DNA of 64,000 nt from Deltaproteobacteria bacterium (GTDB lineage Bacteria; Myxococcota; UBA727; VGSZ01). Location of the stretch: NCBI GenBank assembly GCA_016177705.1, contig JACOUT010000014.1, forward strand, positions 124,001 to 188,000, read 5' to 3'. The translations under genes and the position numbers were made by a program. Shown here in pieces: positions 22,106-30,951 of this stretch. Numbering within the stretch: position 1 is the stretch's first letter; each line of letters begins with the position of its first letter. Under the pieces are notes generated by a model. That model was given only the letters and a program-made list of their open reading frames with translations, had not been told where the DNA came from and searched no databases.

Positions 22106-24595
22106 ATGATCGTCGACGTCGCCGTGCCGGTCGCAGGCCTGGACGAGGCCCTCAGCTACGCCGTGCCCGCGGCGCTGGCGGCGCGCGCGCGGCCGGGCGT
22201 GCGCGTGCTGGTACCAGTGGCGGGGCGGCGCCTCATCGGCGTCGTCGTCGACGTGCGCGCGGCGCCGCCGGCCCGCGAGCTCAAGCTGGTCGCCGACGTG
22301 CTCGACGACGATGCGGTGGCCACCGAGCAGCAGCTCGCGCTGGCGCGCTTCGTCGCCGGCTACTACGGCGAGCCGCTCGGCGCCTGCGCGCGCCTGGTGC
22401 TGCCGCCCGACACCGACGTCGTCGCCGAGCCGCGCTTCGCGCTCACCGAGCGCGGCGAGCAGGCGCGCGTCTTCTCGGCGGCGCACGAGTTGTCGCGCGT
22501 CGACCTCGAGCTGCTCGGCGCCTTCGCACCCGGTGAGCGCAAGCGCGAGCGACAGCTCGCGCGCACGCCGGCGCGTCGCGCGCGCCTGCGCGGCCTCGTC
22601 GAGCGTGGCCTGGTGGAGCGCGTCGCCGACGAGCGGCTGGTGGGCGCAGTGCGCTTCGACGAGGCGGTGGTGCCGCTGGACGACGGCCAGGCGCTGCCGC
22701 CGCGCGCGCCTGCGCTGGCCGCCTTCGACGCCTGGCTGCGCGCCTTCTGCGCGCAGGCGGGCCGCGGCGCCACGCGGGCCGAGGCCGACGCCGCCATGCC
22801 CGGCGCGCGCGGCAAGGTCGCCAAGCTGGCGGCGCTCGGCCGCGTGCGCGTCGAGCGCACCGTGCGCGCAGCCGCGCGCGCGGCGCCGGCCGTCCCCGGC
22901 AAGCGGCCGGCGACCGCGCTCAACGACGCGCAGCAGGCCGCCGCCGACGCCGTGCTGGCCGCGCTCGCCGCCAAGGCGCCGACCGCCTTTCTGCTCGAGG
23001 GCGTCACCGGCTCGGGCAAGACCGAGGTCTACCTGCGCGCGCTCTCGGCCGCGCTCGCCCAAGGCCGCGGCGCGCTGCTGCTCGTGCCCGAGATCGCGCT
23101 CACGCCCCAGCTCGTCGGCCGCGTGCAAGCCGCGGTGGCGGACCCTGCGCTCGTCGTCGTCTTGCACTCGGGGGTCTCGGTGGCCGACCGCCGAGACGCG
23201 CTGGCGCGCCTGCGCGCGGGCAGTGCGCGCGTCGTGGTGGGCGCGCGCTCGGCGCTGTTCGCCCCGGTGCGCGAGCTCGGCCTGGTCGTGGTCGACGAGG
23301 AGCACGACGGCAGCCTCAAGCAGGACGAATGCCCGCGCTACCACGCGCGCGACGTCGCGCTGTGGCGCGCCAAGCACGAGGGCGCGGTGTGCGTGCTCGG
23401 CTCGGCCACACCCTCGCTCGAGAGCCGGCACAACGCGACGCAGGGCAAGCTGGTCACGCTCGAGCTGCCGTTGCGCCACGGCGCCGCCTTACCGGCGCTG
23501 TCGGTCATCGACCTGCGCGCGCGCGGCCAACAGAAAGAGGCGCGTCGCCGCGATCGCGACAACGCCGACGAGGGGCCGGGCGTAGTGCTGTCTGGCCCCC
23601 TCGTGGAAGCCATGGCCGGGACGCTGGCGGCCGGCCAGCAGGTGTTGTTGTTCCTCAACAAGCGCGGTTACGCCTCGGCGCTGTTTTGCGAGGCGTGCGG
23701 CCACGTCGAGAGCTGCCAAAGCTGCTCGGTGTCGCTCACCTACCACAAGCGGCGCCACCTGCTCGTGTGCCACCAGTGCGACCACGAGCGGCGCGCGCCC
23801 AGCTCGTGCCCCGCCTGCGCCACCGAGGGCATGCTGCTGCTCGGCCTTGGCACCGAGCGCGTCGAGAGCGAGGTCAAGGCGCGCTTCCCCGACGCCCGCG
23901 TGGCGCGCCTCGACCGTGATACCGCGCGACACAAGGGCAACCTCGAGCGCGTGCTCGCCGACGTGCACGCCGGCCAGGTCGACGTGCTCATCGGCACGCA
24001 GATGGTCGCCAAGGGCCACGACTTCGCCGGCGTGCAGCTCGTCGGCGTGGTGCTGGCCGACGTGGCGCTCTCCCTGCCCGACTTCCGCGCCGCCGAGCGC
24101 GCCTTCGCGCTGCTGGCGCAAGTTGCCGGCCGCGCGGGCAGGAGCGGCACCCAGGGGCGCGTGCTGGTGCAGACCTTCCAGCCCGAGCACGCGGCCGTGC
24201 GCTTCGCGCTCACGCACGACGCCAAGGGCTTCGCCGCCGAGGAGCTCGAGCTGCGCCGCGCGCTCAAGTACCCGCCGTTTTCGCGCGCCGCCCTGGTGCG
24301 CGTCGAGTGCGCCGACGAGGACGCCGCCGGCGCGCTCGCCTCCTCGATCGCGGGCAAGGTCAAGCGCGCGGGCGCGGCGCTGCCGCAGGGCACCTGGAGC
24401 GTGCTCGGGCCTGCGCCCTGCCCGCTCGAGCGACTGCACGGGCGCAGTCGCTGGCAGGTGTTCGTGCGCGCGCAGACTACGGCGGCGCGGGCGGCGCTGG
24501 TCGGCTGGGTGCGCGGGGACGCCGCGGTGCGCGCCGACCTGGCGCGGGCCGAGGCGCGGCTCGTCGTCGACCTCGACCCGGTGCACCTGCTGTAG
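22106..24595 (+). CDS. priA: primosomal protein N' (replication restart helicase)
   Basis: An 829-residue PriA, a 3'-5' superfamily 2 helicase that recognises stalled forks and loads DnaB. The N-terminal 3'-DNA-binding domain covers residues 1-100. Walker A GVTGSGKT is at 299-306 and DEEH box at 397-400, followed by KQDECPRYHARD and GSATPS. Eight zinc-binding Cys are present (528, 531, 537, 540, 555, 558, 568, 571). The helicase end contains QMVAKGHDF and AGRAGRS. The protein is slightly longer than the 732 residues of E. coli PriA, owing to the middle linker. All key motifs are intact. Confidence 0.96.
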   Translation: MIVDVAVPVAGLDEALSYAVPAALAARARPGVRVLVPVAGRRLIGVVVDVRAAPPARELKLVADVLDDDAVATEQQLALARFVAGYYGEPLGACARLVLPPDTDVVAEPRFALTERGEQARVFSAAHELSRVDLELLGAFAPGERKRERQLARTPARRARLRGLVERGLVERVADERLVGAVRFDEAVVPLDDGQALPPRAPALAAFDAWLRAFCAQAGRGATRAEADAAMPGARGKVAKLAALGRVRVERTVRAAARAAPAVPGKRPATALNDAQQAAADAVLAALAAKAPTAFLLEGVTGSGKTEVYLRALSAALAQGRGALLLVPEIALTPQLVGRVQAAVADPALVVVLHSGVSVADRRDALARLRAGSARVVVGARSALFAPVRELGLVVVDEEHDGSLKQDECPRYHARDVALWRAKHEGAVCVLGSATPSLESRHNATQGKLVTLELPLRHGAALPALSVIDLRARGQQKEARRRDRDNADEGPGVVLSGPLVEAMAGTLAAGQQVLLFLNKRGYASALFCEACGHVESCQSCSVSLTYHKRRHLLVCHQCDHERRAPSSCPACATEGMLLLGLGTERVESEVKARFPDARVARLDRDTARHKGNLERVLADVHAGQVDVLIGTQMVAKGHDFAGVQLVGVVLADVALSLPDFRAAERAFALLAQVAGRAGRSGTQGRVLVQTFQPEHAAVRFALTHDAKGFAAEELELRRALKYPPFSRAALVRVECADEDAAGALASSIAGKVKRAGAALPQGTWSVLGPAPCPLERLHGRSRWQVFVRAQTTAARAALVGWVRGDAAVRADLARAEARLVVDLDPVHLL

Positions 24596-24703
24596 ATCGC
24601 GGTTGCGAGCTGTGACGCGAGGGGCGCGCCCGTCGGGGCGACCCCCGCCTTCCCGAGCGCCCCTCCTGCGCAGCCACCGCGACGAGAACCTGATGACTCG
24701 CGC

Positions 24704-24736
24704 AGTATCCGCCAAGATTCCATCATGGCGGATACT
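24704..24736. repeat. 11-bp inverted repeat
   Basis: Perfect inverted repeat AGTATCCGCCA / TGGCGGATACT with an 11-base loop. The same GGAGTATCCGCC half-site recurs at about 30908. It may be an operator; the ATG of the doubtful 60-codon frame lies inside the right arm. Confidence 0.5.
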
Positions 24737-24907
24737 CCATTCTCCACCCTCCAGACCAGAGCACTCTCGACGCTGTTCGACGACGTCGAAGGCCACGCGC
24801 TGCAGCAGTCCACGGTCTTCGTCGGCACCGCCGGGACGTGCCTGGCGGCGGCGAGCACCCGGGTCGGCGCGCGTGCCCCGCGCGCGCTCGAGGAGCTCAC
24901 CGCGTAA
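24725..24907 (+). CDS. doubtful 60-aa ORF
   Basis: Sixty codons, starting in the right arm of the inverted repeat. The sequence (FSTLQTRALSTLFDDVEGH) is protein-like but ends in Arg/Ala-rich residues. There is no ribosome binding site and no neighbour to suggest function. Confidence 0.2.
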   Translation: MADTPFSTLQTRALSTLFDDVEGHALQQSTVFVGTAGTCLAAASTRVGARAPRALEELTA

Positions 24908-25195
24908 CGCTCCGCAGTCCCGCGCAGCGACCGGGGAGGCGGGGGTCGCCTCGAAAGGCGGTGTGACAGCGGCCGCACGCCGCGACGCCAGCCACCAACC
25001 CAACGCAACCCGGCACGTGCGCAAAGGCCGCGCCACACCGCCGCAGAGGCGACCCCCGCCTTCCCGGGCGCCCCACCTGCGCTTCCGTGCCCCACCAAGG
25101 ACGCCCCTCGCGCGGCCCGCTTTTTGGATCACCCGATCCCCGCGTGCTATCGCGGACTGTCGACGAGGACGCTCCACCTCGTCGCCGAGGTTCGC

Positions 25196-28100
25196 GTGGC
25201 GGTGCGCGTGCTGGTGGTGACCTCACGAACGGCCTTCGCCGAGGCCCTGTCGGTGGCGTTGCGCGCCTCCGACCTCGACTACGTCGGCGCACGCCGTACC
25301 GCAGACGCCATCGTCTCCATCGGCGGCGAGCTGCCGGGCGCGGTCATCGTCGACCTGGTGAGCCCCATTGGCGCGCTCGAGCCCATCACCGACGCCGTGC
25401 GCGCCCAACGCTCGGGCGCCGACGTGCCCGTCATCTTCTGCGGCGACGGCACGCAGGCCATCAAGTCGACCACCGACTCCCTGATCGTCGGCGGCGACGG
25501 CTTCTTCCTGCTGCCGGCGGAGGCGCAGCGCGTCGTCGCCAAGATCGCCACCTACGTCGGCTGCCAGGTGCCCGAGCTGCCCGCGACGCTGCTGTTGCCC
25601 AAGGCCGGCCCCGACGACGAGGAGCACGAGCAGCTCGAGGCGCCGCCCGCGGAGCTGGCCGACATCACCACGCCGGTGCCGACCCCGCGGCCGGTCAGCA
25701 TCATCGAGGAGGCGAGGCAGCGCGAGCTTGAAGACGCCACCGACTCGCTCGCGCTGCAAGCGGTGGAGGCCGCGATCGCGGCAGCCCGCACGCGTTCGGG
25801 CGAAGGGCCCACGCTCCGAGACCAGGCGGTCGAGGCGGCGCGCGAGGCCGACGCCGAGCGCGACGCGCAGGCGAAACGCGAGGCCGAGGAGCAACGCGAG
25901 CTCGCCGAACAGCAGCGGCGCGAGGCAGAGGAGAAGAGCCGCGCCGCCGAAGAGCTGCGGCGCGAGGCAGAGGAGAAGAGCCGCGCGGCAGAGGAGCAGC
26001 GACGCGAAGCGGAAGAGCGAGGCCGCGCCGCCGAAGCGCAGCAGAAGGCCGCCGAGGCGCTGCAGAAGGCCGCCGAGGAGCGGCGTGCACAGGCAGAGCG
26101 CGAGGCCGCCGAGGCGGAGGCGCTGGCCCAAGAGCGCCAGGCCGAGGCCGATCGCCAGCAGGCGGAGCTGGCGCGCCTCGACGCCGAGGCGGGTGAGCGC
26201 ATCCGCGTGCTCGAGGAGCAGCGTGAGCGCGCCGAGCTGGCCGCGCGGCGCGCCGCGGACGCCGCGCAGCAGGCCGCCGAGGAGGCGGCCGAGCGCGAGC
26301 TGCGCGAGCGCGCGCGCCTCGAGGAATTGGAGCGGCAGCGCAAGCAGGCCGAAGCCGAAGCCCGACGCGCGCTCGAGGAGGCCGCGGCGCGCGAGCGCGA
26401 AGGCCAGCGCAAGATCGGCGAGGTGCTGGCGGCCGAGGAGCGCGAGCAGGCGCGCCTCGACGAGCTGGCGGCACGGCGCGACGCCATCGAGGCAGAGGGG
26501 GCGCGCGCGCTCGACGAGTTGGCGCACAAGCGTGCGGAGGCCGAGCAGGCGGCACACCGGGCGGCGACCGAGGCGGCGGAGCGCGAGGCGCAGACGCGCG
26601 CGCGGCTCGAGGAGCTCGAGCGCGAGCGCGTGAGGCGCGAGGCCGACCTGGAGCGCGCCCAGCTCGCGCGTCGCCAGCGCGAGGCCGAGGAGCGCATGCG
26701 CCTCGAGGAGCTTGAGGGCGAGCGGCGGCAGTTGGAGGAGCGCGCGCAACGCGAGGCCCAGGCGCAGGCCGCGCGCGAGCGCGAGGAGCAGGAGCGGCTG
26801 GCCACGCTCGAGGCAGAGCGACACCAACGCGAGGACGACCTGCGCGCCCTGCTCGACGAGCGCCAACAAGAGGTCGCCGCCGAAGAAGAACGTCTGGCCG
26901 AGCTGCACGCCACGCTAGCGCGCGCCACCGAAGCCGAGCACGCGCGCGCCGAGGAGCGCATGCGCCTCGAGGCCGAAGCCGCGGCGCGCTTGGAGGCGGC
27001 GCGCGCCGAGCGCGCTCGACTCGAAGCGGAGGCGGCCGCCGAGCTGGAGAAGCTGCGGCACCTGCGCGACGAGGAGGAGCTGGCGCGCCGCGAGCTCGAC
27101 GAGAAGCGCGCGCGCGCGCGGCTGGCATTCCAGACCGGCCGCCTCGACGCAGTGCCGCCGGGCGATCGCGCGGCCGGCACCGACGTCGGCAGTCGGCTGC
27201 GCCCGAGCACCGACGCCGAGGGCCAGGTGGTGGGCGGGCCGCTGTTACCGCAGCTCTCCATCGACGCTACGCCACCGCCGCCGCCCACGATGGTGGCGCT
27301 CGAGCCGCCCGCGGGTCGCTTCGGCGACGGCGAGCTGCCCGCGGTGCTGTGGGCCTGCGCCAACCTGCGCGTCACCGGCGTGCTCGACGTCACCTTCGAT
27401 GACGGCCGCGTACGCACCGCCATCTTCGAGGAGGGCGAGCCGGTGTTGGTGACGAGCGCGCTGCCGGTCGACCGCCCCGAGGAGGGGCTGCTGCGCGCCG
27501 GCCTCATCACCGCCGCCAAGTACAACGAGCTGCGCGCCGGGCCCCTTCGCTCGCCGCGCCGCACCGCCGCGGCCTTGGTCGCCGAGGGCGTGCTCAAGCC
27601 CGAGGAGCTGTTCCCGGCCGTGCGCGGCGTGCTCACCGAGCAGGTGTTGAGCCTGCTCGAGCACGACGTCGGCGCCTTCGCCTGGCGCGAGGGCCTGGCG
27701 CACGCCGCCGACCGCGTGCGGCTGGAGCACCGGCTCGACGCGTTGTTGGCCGAGGGTATCCGCCGCAAGTTCGACGAGCGCCGGCTGTGGCAGGTGCTCG
27801 GCGGCCCGTCGTCGCTGGTGGCGCCCGACGGCCGCGCGCGCGAGCTGCCGCCGCTCTCCCCCGAGGAGAAGCTGGTGCTGGTGCGCCTCGACGGCACGCG
27901 CGCGCTCGAGGACGTCATCCTCGAGACCGGCATCGCGCCGCAGGTGGTGCTGCGCACCGCGCTCATCGCCATCTCCTGTGGCGCCGCGCGCATGCTCGCG
28001 CGTGGCGTGCCCGCCGACCCGGCCGAGCGGCAGGCGCAGCGCGCGCGCTCGGTGGCCATCGATCAAGCGCGCGTGCTCGATCGGCTGCACGCAGCGCGAC

Positions 28101-28360
28101 ACGGCGACTACTACGCCTTCCTCGGCGTCGACGTGCATGCCTCGCCCTTCGAGGTGCAGCGCGCCGCCGAGCGCTTGCGCCAGCGCTTCGATCCGCAGCG
28201 CTACCCCGACCCGGCCTTCGCCGAGCTGCACGCGGCGCTGGCCGAGATCATCGAGGTCACCTACGACGCCGAGGCGGTGCTCGGCGACGAGGCGCTCGCC
28301 GAGGGCTACCGGAAGAACCTGCTCGGCGCGTTGCCCCGCTTGCAGAGACGACGAGCGTAG
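25196..28360 (+). CDS. receiver-like / coiled-coil / DUF4388 / J-domain-like protein
   Basis: A 1,054-residue protein. Residues 1-125 resemble a response-regulator receiver (VRVLVVTSR; Asp in VIVDLVSP; VPVIFCGDG), but the usual Lys is not evident. Residues about 170-645 are a continuous Glu/Arg/Ala coiled coil with a KSRAAEEQRREAEE-type repeat. Residues about 700-790 match DUF4388/PATAN (LRVTGVLDVTF, FEEGEPVLVTSALP). The last 90 residues (DYYAFLGVDVHASPFEVQRAA) look like a J-domain without the His-Pro-Asp triad. The architecture resembles delta-proteobacterial polarity and motility adaptors such as FrzS. GTG 25196 has GAGG upstream and is chosen over the longer frame from 25124. Confidence 0.8.
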   Translation: MAVRVLVVTSRTAFAEALSVALRASDLDYVGARRTADAIVSIGGELPGAVIVDLVSPIGALEPITDAVRAQRSGADVPVIFCGDGTQAIKSTTDSLIVGGDGFFLLPAEAQRVVAKIATYVGCQVPELPATLLLPKAGPDDEEHEQLEAPPAELADITTPVPTPRPVSIIEEARQRELEDATDSLALQAVEAAIAAARTRSGEGPTLRDQAVEAAREADAERDAQAKREAEEQRELAEQQRREAEEKSRAAEELRREAEEKSRAAEEQRREAEERGRAAEAQQKAAEALQKAAEERRAQAEREAAEAEALAQERQAEADRQQAELARLDAEAGERIRVLEEQRERAELAARRAADAAQQAAEEAAERELRERARLEELERQRKQAEAEARRALEEAAAREREGQRKIGEVLAAEEREQARLDELAARRDAIEAEGARALDELAHKRAEAEQAAHRAATEAAEREAQTRARLEELERERVRREADLERAQLARRQREAEERMRLEELEGERRQLEERAQREAQAQAAREREEQERLATLEAERHQREDDLRALLDERQQEVAAEEERLAELHATLARATEAEHARAEERMRLEAEAAARLEAARAERARLEAEAAAELEKLRHLRDEEELARRELDEKRARARLAFQTGRLDAVPPGDRAAGTDVGSRLRPSTDAEGQVVGGPLLPQLSIDATPPPPPTMVALEPPAGRFGDGELPAVLWACANLRVTGVLDVTFDDGRVRTAIFEEGEPVLVTSALPVDRPEEGLLRAGLITAAKYNELRAGPLRSPRRTAAALVAEGVLKPEELFPAVRGVLTEQVLSLLEHDVGAFAWREGLAHAADRVRLEHRLDALLAEGIRRKFDERRLWQVLGGPSSLVAPDGRARELPPLSPEEKLVLVRLDGTRALEDVILETGIAPQVVLRTALIAISCGAARMLARGVPADPAERQAQRARSVAIDQARVLDRLHAARHGDYYAFLGVDVHASPFEVQRAAERLRQRFDPQRYPDPAFAELHAALAEIIEVTYDAEAVLGDEALAEGYRKNLLGALPRLQRRRA

Positions 28361-28367
28361 CGCCCGC

Positions 28368-30848
28368 TCAGCCGCCGAGCCCATCGGGCGTGCAGGTGCC
28401 ATAGCCGTCGCACAGGTAGCCCTCGTCGAAGCGGCACTGGCTGTCGGAGACGCACTGCACCAGGCACACGGCGCACGGCCCAGTGTCGCACTCGAGCAGC
28501 TCGCAGGCAGCACCTTCGCCACAGGCGCCGTCGAGGTCGCACAGGCGCGAGCAGTAGCCACCCGAGAACGACGTGATGCAGGCGGCGTCGGCGGCGAAGC
28601 GACAGTCGCCGTCGTCGGCGCAGGGCGCGCCCACGCCGCCCTCCACCTCGGGGATGAAGCCGCCCAAGATGGTGAAGTCGACGTCCGCCACGCGCGCGTC
28701 ATCGTCCACCTGCACCCACTCGGGCGCGTCGCTCGCCGGGTAGGCGCCGGTCGACTCGCGCTGCGCGTCGTAGACGCCGTCCTGGTTGTCGTCGCCGACG
28801 GCGAACACCTGGTACTCGCCCGCCGGCAGCCCCTCGATGGCGTACGTGAACCCTTCGTCGCGCCGCGCGGTCGCCGAGGCGACGCGCTCGAGCTCGCCGC
28901 CGTCGCCCTCACGATACGCCGTCACCTCGATGATCTGGATCTGGCGCGGGCTACGGCCCTGGTCGTCGTTGAAGCCGAGGTTGACCACGGCCTGTTGGCC
29001 GGTGGCGTCGCCCTCGCCGACGATGACCAGGTTGGCGCTGCCCGCTTGGAAGGTGCCGCGCGCGAGCGTCACGTTCAAATTGACGCGCCCGCCCGGCTGG
29101 GTGGCGACGTCGACCGCGCCGGTGGACGGCGAGACGTCGAACAGCTCGGCCTGCGCGCCTTCGATCAGCGTGTGGAAGGTGAAGGGCGCGTTGCCCAGGT
29201 TGACGACCGAGAGCTGTCGCGACTGGATGCCGGGCGCGAAGAACACCGAGGTGGTGTCGGACACGAGCAAGGGCGTGAGCTGGATCTCGCCGCCCGCGAG
29301 CAGCAGCGCAGACATGGCGTCGAGCCACCCGGCGCCGCAGCCCTCGGAGCAGATGCCGCGCTGGTCGGCGGAGTTCCTGATGATGCTCTCGACCTGCGCT
29401 TGCGTCAGCGTGTCGTTGGCCGAGAGCAACAGCGCGATCACGCCGGTGACGTGCGGCGCCGCCATGCTGGTGCCCTCGCGCAGGTCGTACTCCATGCCGG
29501 AGAGCGACAGGATGGCGTCGTCCTGACCGTCGGAGTTGAGATCGGTACCGGCCTGGCCGCCCGGCGCCATGACGTCGATGGTGGTGCCGTAGTTCGAGTA
29601 GCTCGCGCGCACGCCGCTGATGTTGCTGGCGCCGACCGCAATCATGCCGGCGCAGTTGGCGGGCGTGATGTTGGCGGCGTCCTCGTCGGAGTTGCCGGCC
29701 GCGGCCACCAGGATTGGGCGCTGCGGGTAGCGACCGGCGGCGTCGTTCAGGATGCTGCCGACGACGTCATCCCACAGCTGCTGGCTCGCCTGATCGCTCG
29801 GTCCGCCCAGGCTCAGGTTGACCACGCGCGCCGGCTTGACGTTGCTCGGCACGCCCTGCACGTCGGGGTCGCCGATGGCCCACAGCAGGCCGTCGATGAT
29901 GTCGTCGTCGTAGCCGCTCAGGTGATCGCCGAGCACGCGCACCGGCACGAGCTGGCCCACCCAGGTGATGCCGGCCATGCCCTCGCCGGCGTTGTCGGTC
30001 TCGGCGCTGATGGTGCCGGCGATGTGCGTGCCGTGGAAGCTCGACTGCGCGCCGAACAGGTGATCGCCCGGGTCCTCGGGGTTGGTGTCGCGGCCTGGGA
30101 TGTCGTCGAGGTCGAGGCCGCCGTCGCTGATCAGGTCGGCGCCCACGAGCGTGTTGTTGACCGGGTCGCGCGCGATGCGCCCGTTGATGTCGGGGTGTGC
30201 TTGCACCAGGCCGCTGTCGACCACCGCCACCACCAGGTTCGGATCGCCGACGGTGATGTCCCAGGCGGCGTTCATGTGAATGAAGTCGAGGTCCCACTGA
30301 TAGCCGAACAGCTCGTCGCTCGGCGTGCGAAAGCCGGTCTTCTTGAGGTTGCGCGCCACCACCTTGACGCCGGGCGCGGCGGCCTTGACCTCTTTGGCGT
30401 CGAGCGCGGCAACCGCGCGTGCGGTGCTCTCGGCATCGAGCACGCGCCCCTGCCGCGAGAGCACCACCTTGCAGAAGCGCTCTGCCGAGCAACGCACCAC
30501 GTCGCCCGCCACGCCGTCGAGGCCCGCGTGCTTGATCATGCGGGCGAGCGCAGGCGCCAGTGTCTGCTGGTCGTAGGCCTTGGGCTCGAACAGCACGAGC
30601 GCGTCGCCCGCACGCCACTCGAGCGGCGGCTTGGAGCCACGCACAGGGGTCGCCGCCACGGTGCGCGCGACCGGGCGCGGCGCGGGTGTGAGCGAGAAGC
30701 CGCCGGAGGGCCCCTCGATGCCGACCGTGCCGGTGATGGCGCCCTCGGGGTCATCGCCCACGCCGGCGTCCGGCCGCGGCCCGAGCTCGAAGCACCCCGC
30801 CGTCGACAGAGCAGCCAGAACCGCCAGACCAACCCAGACGAGCCGCAT
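28368..30848 (-). CDS. subtilisin-family (S8) serine peptidase lipoprotein
   Basis: An 826-residue exported subtilase. The signal peptide ends in LSTAGC with lipid Cys19. A propeptide-like region follows (about 80-175), then the catalytic domain with Asp211 (VVDSG), His272 (HGTHIAG), oxyanion Asn386 (AAAGNSD) and Ser461 (GTSMAAP), all intact. Beta-sandwich parts cover about 505-740, including a carboxypeptidase-regulatory-like segment (LPAGEYQVFAVG). The last 75 residues are Cys-rich with the myxobacterial pattern CVSDSQCRFDEGYLCDGYG. GGAGG lies before the ATG. It is likely a surface or secreted protease. Confidence 0.93.
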   Translation of the reverse strand: MRLVWVGLAVLAALSTAGCFELGPRPDAGVGDDPEGAITGTVGIEGPSGGFSLTPAPRPVARTVAATPVRGSKPPLEWRAGDALVLFEPKAYDQQTLAPALARMIKHAGLDGVAGDVVRCSAERFCKVVLSRQGRVLDAESTARAVAALDAKEVKAAAPGVKVVARNLKKTGFRTPSDELFGYQWDLDFIHMNAAWDITVGDPNLVVAVVDSGLVQAHPDINGRIARDPVNNTLVGADLISDGGLDLDDIPGRDTNPEDPGDHLFGAQSSFHGTHIAGTISAETDNAGEGMAGITWVGQLVPVRVLGDHLSGYDDDIIDGLLWAIGDPDVQGVPSNVKPARVVNLSLGGPSDQASQQLWDDVVGSILNDAAGRYPQRPILVAAAGNSDEDAANITPANCAGMIAVGASNISGVRASYSNYGTTIDVMAPGGQAGTDLNSDGQDDAILSLSGMEYDLREGTSMAAPHVTGVIALLLSANDTLTQAQVESIIRNSADQRGICSEGCGAGWLDAMSALLLAGGEIQLTPLLVSDTTSVFFAPGIQSRQLSVVNLGNAPFTFHTLIEGAQAELFDVSPSTGAVDVATQPGGRVNLNVTLARGTFQAGSANLVIVGEGDATGQQAVVNLGFNDDQGRSPRQIQIIEVTAYREGDGGELERVASATARRDEGFTYAIEGLPAGEYQVFAVGDDNQDGVYDAQRESTGAYPASDAPEWVQVDDDARVADVDFTILGGFIPEVEGGVGAPCADDGDCRFAADAACITSFSGGYCSRLCDLDGACGEGAACELLECDTGPCAVCLVQCVSDSQCRFDEGYLCDGYGTCTPDGLGG

Positions 30849-30951
30849 GCCGGCCTCCGTGCCCCACACGAGCCTACCACCCGCCCTGCGGGCACGCCGT
30901 GACCGGTGGAGTATCCGCCGCGCGCGCAGCGCCGTTGCCTGCGACGGCCGG

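Larger units (their letters stand above)
24638..25081. repeat. non-coding region with direct and inverted repeats
   Basis: A 33-bp sequence GCGACCCCCGCCTTCCCG... occurs at 24638-24670 and again at 25049-25081 (31 of 33 identical), with an inverted copy at 24932-24949. Additional GGCGGTGTG (24957) and CACACCGCC (25034) pair, so 24932-25068 could fold into a long imperfect hairpin. The 600 bp between priA and the next gene otherwise contain only one doubtful 60-codon frame. Confidence 0.6.

Noticed and set aside
22016..23479. 487-codon minus-strand frame over priA
   Set aside because: Antisense of a clear PriA; biased composition.
25552..28059. 835-codon minus-strand frame, Ser/Arg-rich
   Set aside because: It is the antisense of the Glu/Arg/Ala coiled coil; composition is low complexity and has no domain.
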